From an uncultured Lachnospiraceae bacterium (GTDB lineage: Bacteria > Bacillota > Clostridia > Lachnospirales > Lachnospiraceae): a stretch of DNA of 12,462 nucleotides. Numbering within the stretch: the first letter of the stretch is position 1; the number at the start of each line of letters is the position of its first letter. The notes beneath the pieces are model-generated. The model was not told the DNA's origin. It saw nothing but the letters and a program-made list of their open reading frames with translations, and did no database searches. Below are positions 1 to 6,469 of the stretch, in pieces. The translations under genes and the position numbers were made by a program. The DNA lies in contig CAJTYN010000088.1 of NCBI GenBank assembly GCA_910584115.1, forward strand, positions 1-12,462, given 5' to 3'.

Positions 1-72
1 TTGACCAGAGTGAAGGAGATGTGCATCGTATATGCAGTTTTGAAGGTACGCGAAAAGTTTTTAGGATCCTAA
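1..72 (+). other. Spacer upstream of tRNA-Trp, possibly rRNA-operon-type spacer
   Basis: No gene is supported here. A reading frame open from base 1 closes with TAA at 70-72 and could be the last 23 codons of a gene, but there is no way to recognise it. The string TATGCAGTTTTGAAGG (31-46) resembles, from memory, spacer sequences in Firmicute rRNA operons. If so, the tRNA would be the tail of an rRNA/tRNA transcript whose rRNA genes lie to the left. There is no convincing promoter at the right distance from the tRNA, which fits processing from a longer transcript. Confidence 0.25.
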
Positions 73-143
73 AGGGGATTGGTCAAATGGCATGACAGGA
101 GTCTCCAAAACTCTTAGTGGGAGTTCGATTCTCTCATCCCCTG
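73..143 (+). tRNA. trnW: tRNA-Trp (anticodon CCA)
   Basis: A complete cloverleaf folds. The 7-bp acceptor stem is AGGGGAT (73-79) with ATCCCCT (136-142). The D arm pairs GTCA (82-85) with TGAC (93-96) around a loop containing GG. The anticodon stem is GGAGT/ACTCT (98-102/110-114) with loop CTCCAAA and anticodon CCA at 105-107. The variable loop has 4 nt, and the T arm is GGGAG/CTCTC with loop TTCGATT (124-130). The discriminator is G143, and A1-U72, G73 and CCA all fit tryptophan identity. The 3' CCA is not encoded. A terminator follows about 55 nt downstream. Confidence 0.95.
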
Positions 144-196
144 TTTTACGGAATCACAGAGGACTTGGTGGATAGAGTATCGTAATATATATCAAG

Positions 197-238
197 AAGA
201 TGAGTATAGTCAATCTGACTATTTCCCATCTTTTTTTA
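197..238 (+). terminator. Rho-independent terminator after tRNA-Trp
   Basis: The outer stem AAGATG (197-202) pairs with CATCTT (227-232), and the inner stem ATAGTCA pairs with TGACTAT, separated by a small internal loop. A run of seven T follows directly (231-237). This would end the tRNA transcript before the His-rich gene. Confidence 0.75.
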
Positions 239-252
239 TTATTTCTAGATCC

Positions 253-281
253 TTCCATTCCATAACGTGGTATAGTATAAT
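253..281 (+). promoter_or_regulatory. Candidate SigA promoter of the His-rich gene
   Basis: A perfect -10 box TATAAT lies at 276-281. At a 17-bp spacing the -35 position (253-258, TTCCAT) matches the consensus poorly. The predicted transcript starts near 288, leaving a leader of about 30 nt before the start codon at 318. The -10 is convincing; the -35 is weak and might depend on an activator. Confidence 0.5.
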
Positions 282-317
282 GATCTTAGAGAATACGATT
301 TCAGGAGGGATCCCAAA

Positions 318-800
318 ATGAATGATATGAGTGATAAAATGGAAGAAGTACGACCACATGTACATCAGCATGAGCATGGAGGAGAGCACGGCGGGCACCA
401 TCATGAGCACCATCACCATGAACATCATCACGAGGAAAACAGGGTGATGATGGGGAGTTCGGATGGCCATCTCCTGGGCACGATGACGGCCTGTACACCG
501 GCAATTCTGCCGCTTGCGGAGATGAATATGAAACTATCCATGATGGATGTGGTCGCTTTTATAAAGGAGCACGGCGGTGTTCCCCTGCAAGTCAAAGCCA
601 GTCTGAAAGATACGACTAAGACGGTCCTATTGAACATGGTGGGAACGGAGATCTTTCATTCGGAATCGGCGGAGAGTACGGAAACGGATGCCACGAGAGT
701 GAAATGCAAGTTGTTGGTCGTGGCGGATGAGATCGATCACAGAGTGCTGAAAGAGGCGCTTGAGACTTATATGGGTTATTTTAGGGATAATTCTTTTTAG
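318..800 (+). CDS. Histidine-rich small cytosolic protein, unknown function
   Basis: I do not recognise a family. The 160-residue product has no signal peptide or membrane segment. Residues 14-38 contain 15 histidines in clusters of up to four, mixed with Glu and Gly. Such runs bind Ni, Zn, Co or Cu in proteins like SlyD, HypB and CooJ, so metal storage or metallochaperone activity is an inference. The remaining ~115 residues look folded (alternating hydrophobic strands and helices, with a TACTP segment near residue 58 and another Cys in VKCKLL) and resemble no known enzyme to me. The ATG has AGGAGG (303-308) 9 nt upstream. The gene has its own promoter and terminator, so it is probably monocistronic. 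It converges on the methionine-type transporter but is not co-transcribed with it. Confidence 0.85.
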   Translation: MNDMSDKMEEVRPHVHQHEHGGEHGGHHHEHHHHEHHHEENRVMMGSSDGHLLGTMTACTPAILPLAEMNMKLSMMDVVAFIKEHGGVPLQVKASLKDTTKTVLLNMVGTEIFHSESAESTETDATRVKCKLLVVADEIDHRVLKEALETYMGYFRDNSF

Positions 801-820
801 GCAATGCTCTGATGTACATG

Positions 821-863
821 AAAAAACAGGTATGTATGGGTGCGACATGCATACCTGTTTTTT
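821..863. terminator. Bidirectional terminator between convergent genes
   Basis: This is an 18-bp nearly perfect stem: 821-838 pairs with 846-863 (one T-G wobble) around a 7-nt loop. The arms begin with six A and end with a T run, so the same hairpin has a U tract on either strand. It ends the His-rich gene on + and, 5 nt past the metI stop, the metQ-like/metN/metI operon on -. Confidence 0.9.
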
Positions 864-868
864 TATTT

Positions 869-1531
869 TTATGCGCGGCGTTTATCCAGTCGTTTTGACA
901 GCATCATGCCCAATCCCTGCAGGAGCTGGACCAGGAGCACCAATATGACGATGGTCACGAGCATGACATCTGTCTGGTAGCGATAATATCCATATCGGAT
1001 CGCGATATCGCCCAAGCCGCCGCCGCCGACAACTCCGGCCATTGCCGAATAGCCGAGGATCGTGCCGATGGCGATCGTGACGCCCACCAGGAGGGATGTC
1101 CTTGCCTCTGCGAGCAATACTTTCCAGATGATCGAGGCTGTGCCGGCGCCCATGCTCATGGCTGCTTCGATCACGCCGCGGTCAACCTCTTTTAAGGAGG
1201 ACTCCACCATACGCGCGATGAACGGCGCGGCCGCGATCACGAGAGGCACGACCGTTGCACTGGGGCCATAGCTTTTTCCTACGATCGCTTTTGTCACGGG
1301 TATGACGAGGATCAAAAGGATCAGGAAAGGGATGCTGCGCACGAGATTTGCGATAAAGTCCAAGATCTTATACACGAAAAGATTTGGGCGGATCCCTTCC
1401 TTGTCTGTCACGGCCAGCAAGATCCCCATCGGCAGGCCCAGGATATAGCCGAAGAGGGTGGACATCAGGGTCATATACAGGGTGTCCACGGTCCCGTCTA
1501 CCAGCATCATGATCATTTCATTATCCCACAT
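869..1531 (-). CDS. metI: Methionine-type ABC transporter permease MetI
   Basis: This is the membrane subunit of a MetNIQ-type importer; it forms the channel as a dimer in the cytoplasmic membrane. The length of 220 residues is typical of MetI. There are about five hydrophobic segments, starting near residue 18. The cytoplasmic EAA loop that docks onto the ATPase is at about 115-132 (VIEAAMSMGAG), and the MetI-type GGGGLGD segment followed by AIRYGYYRY lies at 169-185. The start ATG overlaps the end of metN by 11 bp, with GGAGG inside the metN 3' end, indicating translational coupling. It is the last gene of the operon. Substrate specificity is set mainly by the binding protein, here an unusual fusion, so methionine is likely but not certain. 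Confidence 0.93.
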   Translation of the reverse strand: MWDNEMIMMLVDGTVDTLYMTLMSTLFGYILGLPMGILLAVTDKEGIRPNLFVYKILDFIANLVRSIPFLILLILVIPVTKAIVGKSYGPSATVVPLVIAAAPFIARMVESSLKEVDRGVIEAAMSMGAGTASIIWKVLLAEARTSLLVGVTIAIGTILGYSAMAGVVGGGGLGDIAIRYGYYRYQTDVMLVTIVILVLLVQLLQGLGMMLSKRLDKRRA

Positions 1532-2528
1532 GTTCTAATTCCTCCACACCCAATTTTTCTTGTTTGAAATATTCGATCATCTTGTCCGCTGTCAGCTGAT
1601 CTTCCGGTAATTGGAGGATCATCTCGCCCTCGGCTTTTCCGTTCAGGTTCTTCGTGTCCGCGTAGAGGATGTTCAGCGGTGTCTTGTATAAGAGGACCAC
1701 ATTGCCGATCACTGGTTCGAAGGATGACTGCCCGGAGAACGTGATCCGCACCAGCCTCTTGCCATGCATCTGCTTGATCTGGCTCCCCGCGTTCAGGATC
1801 AGCCTCCGTGCCGCTTCTGTCTTTGGGGAATGGAAGAGGGCTTCCACGGTCCCGGACTCGGCCAGCTTTCCATGGTCCAGGACGGCCACGTGGCTGCAGA
1901 TCTCCTGGACGACGCTCATCTCATGAGTGATCACGACGATGGTGATCCCATAGTCTTGGTTGATCTCCTTGAGCAATGCAAGGATCGATTTGGTGGTCTG
2001 GGGATCCAGCGCGCTGGTGGCTTCGTCGCAGAGCAGGATCTCCGGGTCGGAGGCCAGGACGCGGGCGATCGCCACGCGCTGTTTCTGCCCGCCGGATAGC
2101 TGGGCGGGGTAAGACTTTGCTTTTTCCTCCAAGCCGACGGTCTTCAGAAATTCCAGCGCGCGTTTGCGTGCTTCTTTTTTCTTCGTGCCGGCGATCTCCA
2201 TGGGGAAACATACATTGTCCAGGACGGTCCTCTGCATCAGCAGGTTGAAATGCTGGAAGATCATCCCGATCTTCTGCCGCGTCCTGCGCAGTTCACTCTC
2301 GGAAAGGTCGGGAAGGTTCTTGTCACCGATGTAGACCTTCCCGGAGGTCGGGCGTTCCAGCAGGTTCAGGCACCGGACCAACGTGCTCTTTCCCGCGCCG
2401 GAGAGGCCGATGATCCCGAAGATATCTCCTTTTTCGATGGCAAAGCTGATATCATCCACGGCCGCGACCTCTCCCGCACCGGTCTGGAATACTTTTTTTA
2501 GATGCTCGACTCTAATGATCGGTTCCAT
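1521..2528 (-). CDS. metN: Methionine-type ABC transporter ATPase MetN with NIL domain
   Basis: This is the cytoplasmic ATPase driving MetI. In numbering from the upstream ATG (2534), the motifs run in order: Walker A GLSGAGKST (43-51), Q-loop Gln94, signature LSGGQ (146-150), Walker B LLCDE (167-171) and H-loop His204. The C-terminal part, from about residue 257, is the NIL domain; in E. coli MetN the corresponding domain binds methionine and shuts the transporter when internal methionine is high. Two ATGs are possible, 2534 and 2528. AAGGAG lies only 3 nt from the first but 9 nt from the second, so I prefer 2528 (335 residues). The gene follows the binding-protein gene after a hairpin-bearing gap and overlaps metI. 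Confidence 0.94.
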   Translation of the reverse strand: MEPIIRVEHLKKVFQTGAGEVAAVDDISFAIEKGDIFGIIGLSGAGKSTLVRCLNLLERPTSGKVYIGDKNLPDLSESELRRTRQKIGMIFQHFNLLMQRTVLDNVCFPMEIAGTKKKEARKRALEFLKTVGLEEKAKSYPAQLSGGQKQRVAIARVLASDPEILLCDEATSALDPQTTKSILALLKEINQDYGITIVVITHEMSVVQEICSHVAVLDHGKLAESGTVEALFHSPKTEAARRLILNAGSQIKQMHGKRLVRITFSGQSSFEPVIGNVVLLYKTPLNILYADTKNLNGKAEGEMILQLPEDQLTADKMIEYFKQEKLGVEELEHVG

Positions 2529-2561
2529 GTTCATCTACTCCTTATGTATGTGGATATACGA

Positions 2562-2603
2562 GATCGGGGATACGCTCAGCATGCCCGGCTGGTATCCCCG
2601 ATC
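2562..2603 (-). promoter_or_regulatory. Intercistronic hairpin between binding-protein gene and metN
   Basis: A perfect 12-bp stem, GATCGGGGATAC with GTATCCCCGATC, encloses a loop in which CAGC/GCTG can pair further. On the transcribed (-) strand no U tract follows, so it is unlikely to be a full terminator. Its likely role is to protect the 3' end of the upstream message, giving more binding protein than MetN/MetI. This is inferred from position and structure. Confidence 0.65.
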
Positions 2604-2621
2604 GGTCGTTTTTACACTGTT

Positions 2622-4292
2622 TTATTCTTCAAATGGGATGACTGCTCCATCGTAGGTGTCCTCGATGTAGGTCTTGATCTGGTCTGACTTCAGTGCCTCG
2701 ATCAGAGCCTTGATCCCGTCCGCGTTCTCATTGCCTTCTCTGACGGCGATGACATTTACGTAGGTCTTGGCGGCTTCTGAATCGGAAGTCTCATAGGCGA
2801 TAGCGTCTTTTGCCACGGAGAAACCTGCCTGGAGCGCGTAGTTTCCGTTGAGGACCACGTAGGCGATTTCGTCCTTGACCCTGGATACCTGTGCGGCCTC
2901 CAGCTCCTGGATCTGCACGTCTTTCGGGTTGTCCTCGATATCCTTTACGGTGGCGGCCAGGCCGGCGCCTTCTTTTAAGGTGATCACGCCGTTGGCCTCC
3001 AAAAGGAGCAGTGCGCGCGCCTCGTTGGTGGTGTCGTTGGGTACCGCGATCACGTCGCCTTCTTCCAGCTCATCCAGGGATTTTTTCGTTCCCGGGTAGA
3101 TGCCGAAAGGCTCGTAGTGGATGCCGCCCGCGTTGACCAGATGCGTCCCCTGCTCTTTGTTGAAATCATCCAGGTAGGGGATGTGCTGGAAATAGTTCGC
3201 GTCAAATTCTTCGTTCTCCACGACCAGGTTGGGCTGTACATAGTCGTCGAATACGGTGATCTCCAGATCCCAGCCCTCTTTTTTCAAAAGCTCTTTGGCT
3301 TCTTCCAAGATCTCGGCGTGAGGTGTGGAAGAAGCGGCTACGGTGATGCTCCCTTTATCCTCTGCGGGTTCACTGCTGTCCGCGGAGTCGTCTGTATCGG
3401 CTTCTTCGGACTCTTCGCCGTCGATGACGCCGCCTTCAACGACCAGGCTGTCGATGTCTACTTCCGTCCCGTATACGGGTTCCAGAGTCTCTTTATAGTC
3501 CGCATGGAAAAATTCTTCGTCTGCCAGGGACTTGATCTCTTCGTTGATCCAATCCTTTAACGTATCGTTTCCTTTTGATACGGCCGGGGCGATGGTGTCC
3601 AGGTCGCCCAAGGACTGGATGCCCACGGAGAAGCCGTCGTTCTGGAGCGCCCATGCCAGGACTTCTGTGTTGTCGGTGGAGAGCGCGTCGCCCCTGCCGT
3701 CCAGGAGCGCGTTATAGGCTTCTGTGTATTGGTCGAACTTGAGGAGTTCCACGTCCGGGTAGTTGTCTGTGAAATATGTCTCGGCTGTCGTCCCTTTTGC
3801 GACGATCAGTTTCTTGCCGTTTAAGTCTTCCGGTCTTGTGATCAGAGCGCTGTCCGGGGAGACGACGCCCAGGGCGACCTTCATATAAGGAAGTGCGAAA
3901 TCCACGGACTCAGCGCGTTCTTCTGTCACTGTAAAGTTCGCGAGGATCACGTCGACTTTGCCGGACTCCAGATATTCCACGCGGCTGGCCGGCTCTGTGG
4001 ACACGTATTCCAGCTCAACGTCCAGGTCTTCGGCCAGTCTCTTGGCAAAATAGATGTCGTAGCCCTGGTATTCGCCATTCTCGTCCACGTAGCCGAATGG
4101 ATTCTTGTCGCTGAAGACTCCGATGGTGATCTTCCCGCTTTCCTTTATCTCATCCAGAGTGCGGTATATACCTTTGCTTTCCTCTTTTTCTGTTTCAGCT
4201 GCCTGGTTCCCTGCATCCTCTTTTTGTCCGCATCCCGTGAGTGATGCGAGGACGAGGATGAACGCCAGCAGCAATGTGGCTGCTTTCTTCAT
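2622..4292 (-). CDS. Two-domain substrate-binding lipoprotein: family-3 amino-acid SBP fused to MetQ/NlpA
   Basis: This is the extracellular lipid-anchored binding component of the importer. I start it at 4292 (556 residues), because AAGGAG lies 6 nt upstream and the lipoprotein signal begins there; a longer frame to 4361 has no signal logic. The lipobox LTGC gives Cys21. Residues ~53-285 form a family-3 (SBP_bac_3) amino-acid-binding domain: GVFSDKNPFGY, the TVTEERAESVDFALPY strand with the carboxylate-binding Arg126, and a TDN segment at 206-208. An acidic linker rich in Asp, Glu and Ser follows (289-314). Residues ~315-556 form a MetQ/NlpA domain: TVAASSTPHAEIL, NYFQHIPYLDDFN, NDTTNEARALLLLEANG and LNGNYALQAG. 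Both pockets look intact. The partners are MetN and MetI downstream. Methionine plus a second amino acid, such as cystine, is my inference. I see no frameshift or stop at the junction. Confidence 0.92.
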   Translation of the reverse strand: MKKAATLLLAFILVLASLTGCGQKEDAGNQAAETEKEESKGIYRTLDEIKESGKITIGVFSDKNPFGYVDENGEYQGYDIYFAKRLAEDLDVELEYVSTEPASRVEYLESGKVDVILANFTVTEERAESVDFALPYMKVALGVVSPDSALITRPEDLNGKKLIVAKGTTAETYFTDNYPDVELLKFDQYTEAYNALLDGRGDALSTDNTEVLAWALQNDGFSVGIQSLGDLDTIAPAVSKGNDTLKDWINEEIKSLADEEFFHADYKETLEPVYGTEVDIDSLVVEGGVIDGEESEEADTDDSADSSEPAEDKGSITVAASSTPHAEILEEAKELLKKEGWDLEITVFDDYVQPNLVVENEEFDANYFQHIPYLDDFNKEQGTHLVNAGGIHYEPFGIYPGTKKSLDELEEGDVIAVPNDTTNEARALLLLEANGVITLKEGAGLAATVKDIEDNPKDVQIQELEAAQVSRVKDEIAYVVLNGNYALQAGFSVAKDAIAYETSDSEAAKTYVNVIAVREGNENADGIKALIEALKSDQIKTYIEDTYDGAVIPFEE

Positions 4293-4332
4293 GATAAGCT
4301 CCTTCCTTGATCCATAGATCTTAAAATATATT

Positions 4333-4358
4333 AAAACCGCCGTATACGGCTGGGTTTT
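4333..4358 (-). promoter_or_regulatory. Hairpin in the 5' leader of the metQ-like operon
   Basis: On the - strand AAAACC pairs with GGTTTT and GCCG with CGGC around a TATA loop, with a 2-nt bulge (CA) on one side. The hairpin starts about 8 nt after the predicted transcript start and is followed by an A/T-rich tract ending in TTTT. It could stabilise the message or act as a weak attenuator. The leader (about 74 nt) is too short for a SAM-I riboswitch or T-box, and I see no such motif. Confidence 0.5.
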
Positions 4359-4372
4359 CACCGCTAATATAT

Positions 4373-4401
4373 ATAATACATATTATTACTAAAATAGTCA
4401 A
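4373..4401 (-). promoter_or_regulatory. SigA promoter of the metQ-like/metN/metI operon
   Basis: Read on the - strand, the -35 box TTGACT (4401-4396) and the -10 box TATTAT (4378-4373) are separated by exactly 17 bp. The predicted start is near 4366, about 74 nt before the ATG at 4292. The palindrome at 4421-4434 lies about 20 bp upstream of the -35 box. Confidence 0.8.
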
Positions 4402-4420
4402 GGACTGTGATACAAGATAA

Positions 4421-4434
4421 AGACAAACGTTTGA
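4421..4434. promoter_or_regulatory. Operator-like palindrome, copy 1
   Basis: AGACAAACGTTTGA contains the perfect 10-bp palindrome CAAACGTTTG. It lies between the two divergent promoters, upstream of both -35 boxes. The core equals the centre of the E. coli PurR operator, which points to a LacI/GalR-family regulator. This rests on likeness alone; no regulator gene is in the window. Confidence 0.6.
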
Positions 4435-4446
4435 TCAAAAATAGGG

Positions 4447-4475
4447 TTGAATCCCCTCTGATCCTGTGATAAGAT
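4447..4475 (+). promoter_or_regulatory. Promoter of the sulfate transporter operon
   Basis: The -35 box TTGAAT (4447-4452) and the -10 box TAAGAT (4470-4475) are separated by 17 bp, with TG one base upstream of the -10 (extended -10, TGATAAGAT). The predicted start is near 4482, giving a leader of about 60 nt that contains palindrome copy 2. Confidence 0.65.
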
Positions 4476-4509
4476 TGCCGTTGTCGAGGGGTAAACATGT
4501 AAAAATGTA

Positions 4510-4523
4510 AGACAAACGTTTGA
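4510..4523. promoter_or_regulatory. Operator-like palindrome, copy 2
   Basis: This is an identical 14-bp copy of the element at 4421-4434, 89 bp away (about 8.5 helical turns). It lies downstream of the sulfate promoter and ends 4 nt before the sbp ribosome binding site. A protein bound here would block elongation or translation of the sulfate operon. Two sites flanking one promoter would also allow a repression loop. Function is inferred. Confidence 0.6.
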
Positions 4524-4541
4524 GTTAAGGAGGCGGAGAAC

Positions 4542-5570
4542 ATGAGGAAAAAGGGGTTGGCACGGATAGCGGCGGCGGTAACGGTGATGTCGCTGCTCTT
4601 TACAGGATGCGGCGGCGAGAGCGGCGGGAAGGACTCCGGCGGCGGATCGGAGCTTTTGAATGTCTCGTATGATCCGACAAGGGAATTTTATGCAAAATAT
4701 AATGAACTGTTTTTGGAACACTGGAAAGGAGAGGGCGGTGAGGAGGTCACGGTCACTCAGTCCCACGGGGGATCCGGCTCCCAGGCCCGTTCGGTGATCG
4801 AGGGGAATGAGGCGGACGTGGTGACGCTGGCGCTGGCCCATGATGTGACGGCCATCGAGGAAGCGGGGCTGATCGAGGACGGCTGGCTGGACGAATTTGA
4901 CAAGGAGAGTTCGCCTTACACATCGACGATCGTCTTTCTGGTGCGCAAGGGAAACGAGAAAGGCATCAAGGACTGGGGCGACCTGGTCAAAGACGGCGTG
5001 GAGGTGATCACGCCCAACCCGAAGACCTCCGGCGGGGCCTGCTGGAATTTCCTTGCGGCCTGGGCCTATCAGCAGGGACAGGACGGAGGCGACGAGGAAG
5101 CCACGAAAGAATTTATGAAAAAACTCTATGAGAATGTGCTGGTCCTGGATTCCGGCGCACGGGGCGCGACCAATACGTTTGTGGAGAACGGCCAGGGCGA
5201 TGTGCTGATCGCCTGGGAAAATGAGGCGTATCTGTCCATGGAAGAGTATCCGGGCGAGTACGAGATCGTGACGCCCAGCGTGAGTATCCTGGCTCAGCCG
5301 TCCGTGGCGGTGGTGGATGCCAATGCAGAGGAACACGGTACGGAGGAAGTGGCCAGAGCCTATCTGGAATATCTCTACAGCGACGAGGCCCAGAGGCTGG
5401 CGGGAGAAAACTATTACCGGCCGTCGGATGAGAAGATCCTGCAGGAATTTTCAGACCAGTTCGATCTGGATATGGAGCTGGTCACGATCGAGGATTTCGG
5501 CGGATGGGACGCGGCTTTTGAGACATATTTCGACGACGGCGCGGTCTTCGATGAGATCTATTCGGACTAG
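4542..5570 (+). CDS. sbp: Sulfate/thiosulfate-binding lipoprotein
   Basis: This is the extracellular, lipid-anchored binding protein of a CysTWA-type importer. The 342 residues begin with a lipoprotein signal (lipobox FTGC, Cys23). Family hallmarks are SYDPTREFY (42-50), the oxyanion-binding SHGGSGSQ (74-81), LALAHDVTAI (96-105), NPKTSGG (159-165) and ARGATNTFVENGQGDVLIAWE near 206-226. These place it in the Sbp/CysP family, but sequence alone does not separate sulfate from thiosulfate. Gram-negative relatives are periplasmic; here the lipid anchor holds it outside the membrane. AAGGAGG lies 8 nt before the ATG. It is first in its operon and cysT begins 16 nt later. Regulation probably runs through the palindromes at 4421 and 4510. 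Confidence 0.95.
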   Translation: MRKKGLARIAAAVTVMSLLFTGCGGESGGKDSGGGSELLNVSYDPTREFYAKYNELFLEHWKGEGGEEVTVTQSHGGSGSQARSVIEGNEADVVTLALAHDVTAIEEAGLIEDGWLDEFDKESSPYTSTIVFLVRKGNEKGIKDWGDLVKDGVEVITPNPKTSGGACWNFLAAWAYQQGQDGGDEEATKEFMKKLYENVLVLDSGARGATNTFVENGQGDVLIAWENEAYLSMEEYPGEYEIVTPSVSILAQPSVAVVDANAEEHGTEEVARAYLEYLYSDEAQRLAGENYYRPSDEKILQEFSDQFDLDMELVTIEDFGGWDAAFETYFDDGAVFDEIYSD

Positions 5571-5586
5571 ATGATGGGGGATCTTT

Positions 5587-6438
5587 ATGGAACAGCAGAT
5601 CGTAAAAGTCAAAAATAAAAAGGGCGTGCGGGTGATCCCCGGGTTCGGGCTCTCCATGGGGGTGACCCTGGCTATGCTGGGCTGCCTGGTGCTGATCCCG
5701 CTGGCCTCGATCTTCCTGCGCGCCAGCCAGCTGGAGTTCGGGGAATTCATCCAGGTGGTCACATCCCGCCAGGTGGTGTCCGGCTATGTGGTCAGCTTAT
5801 CCTGCGCCTTTTTTGCCGCGCTCATCAATGCAGTGTTCGGGATCATCCTGGCCTGGGTCCTGGTGCGCTATGACTTTCCGGGCAAACGGCTGATGGACGG
5901 ACTGATCGAGCTGCCTTTTGCCCTGCCCACGGCGGTGGCAGGGATCGCGCTCACTTATCTCTACTCGGATCAGGGGTGGATCGGCGCGCTCTTTGATAAG
6001 ATGGGGATCAAGATCGCCTATACCCGCATCGGGATCACCATCGCCATGGTCTTCGTAGGGATCCCGTTCGTGGTGCGGGCCGTGCAGCCGGTGCTGGAGA
6101 AACTGGACAGGGAGTATGAGGAGGCGGCGCTGATGCTGGGCGCGGCCAAACTCTACACTTTTTTCAGGGTCATCCTGCCGGAATTGTTCCCGGCCCTCTT
6201 AGCAGGCGCGGGCCTTGCGTTTGCCAGGGGGATCGGGGAATACGGGAGCGTGGTCTTCATCGCGGGGAACATCCCTTATGAGACGCAGATCGCGCCGCTC
6301 CTGATCATGACGAAGCTGGAACAGTACAAATATGCGGACGCCACGGCGATCGCCCTGGTGCTGCTCTTGATCTCCTTCCTGCTGATGCTCCTGATCAATT
6401 CCATACAGATCTATATGCAGAGGTTCACCAAAGGCTGA
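5587..6438 (+). CDS. cysT: Sulfate/thiosulfate ABC transporter permease CysT (CysU)
   Basis: This is one half of the heterodimeric membrane channel for sulfate/thiosulfate. The 283 residues have about six hydrophobic segments after a basic N-terminus. Family signatures are the ELPFALPTAVAGIALTYLY stretch (108-126), the cytoplasmic EAA loop EEAALMLGAAKLYTFFRVILP (178-198), which contacts the ATPase, and ARGIGEYGSVVFIAGN (213-228). It starts 16 nt after sbp; the ribosome site is a modest GGGGGA. The partner permease gene cysW follows after 31 nt. Length and motifs are normal for the family. Confidence 0.95.
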   Translation: MEQQIVKVKNKKGVRVIPGFGLSMGVTLAMLGCLVLIPLASIFLRASQLEFGEFIQVVTSRQVVSGYVVSLSCAFFAALINAVFGIILAWVLVRYDFPGKRLMDGLIELPFALPTAVAGIALTYLYSDQGWIGALFDKMGIKIAYTRIGITIAMVFVGIPFVVRAVQPVLEKLDREYEEAALMLGAAKLYTFFRVILPELFPALLAGAGLAFARGIGEYGSVVFIAGNIPYETQIAPLLIMTKLEQYKYADATAIALVLLLISFLLMLLINSIQIYMQRFTKG

Positions 6439-6469
6439 GACGGTAAAATGAAAAAGATGGAGGATCATC

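Noticed and set aside
381..433. Tandem CAT/CAC repeat as a DNA repeat element
   Set aside because: It is explained by His codons within an otherwise normal reading frame; no extension outside the gene.
219..470. - strand frame with Met/Val-rich product opposite the His-rich gene
   Set aside because: The Met/Val run is simply the complement of the His codon repeats.
4293..4361. Longer start for the fused binding protein at 4361
   Set aside because: The added 23 residues would mask the lipoprotein signal, overlap the leader hairpin, and lack a ribosome site; AAGGAG clearly serves the ATG at 4292.
4293..4366. Possible SAM riboswitch or T-box before the methionine-type operon
   Set aside because: The leader is only about 74 nt and lacks the multi-helix core or T-box sequence; only one hairpin is present.
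4453..4491. Inverted repeat CCCCTC/GAGGGG overlapping the sulfate promoter
   Set aside because: Only 6 bp with a 27-nt loop; likely chance compared with the exact twin palindromes nearby.
4398..5336. Long - strand reading frame (312 codons) opposite sbp
   Set aside because: It is the antisense shadow of the GC-rich sbp gene, with no ribosome site, and its predicted product is rich in Arg, His and Pro without any family pattern.
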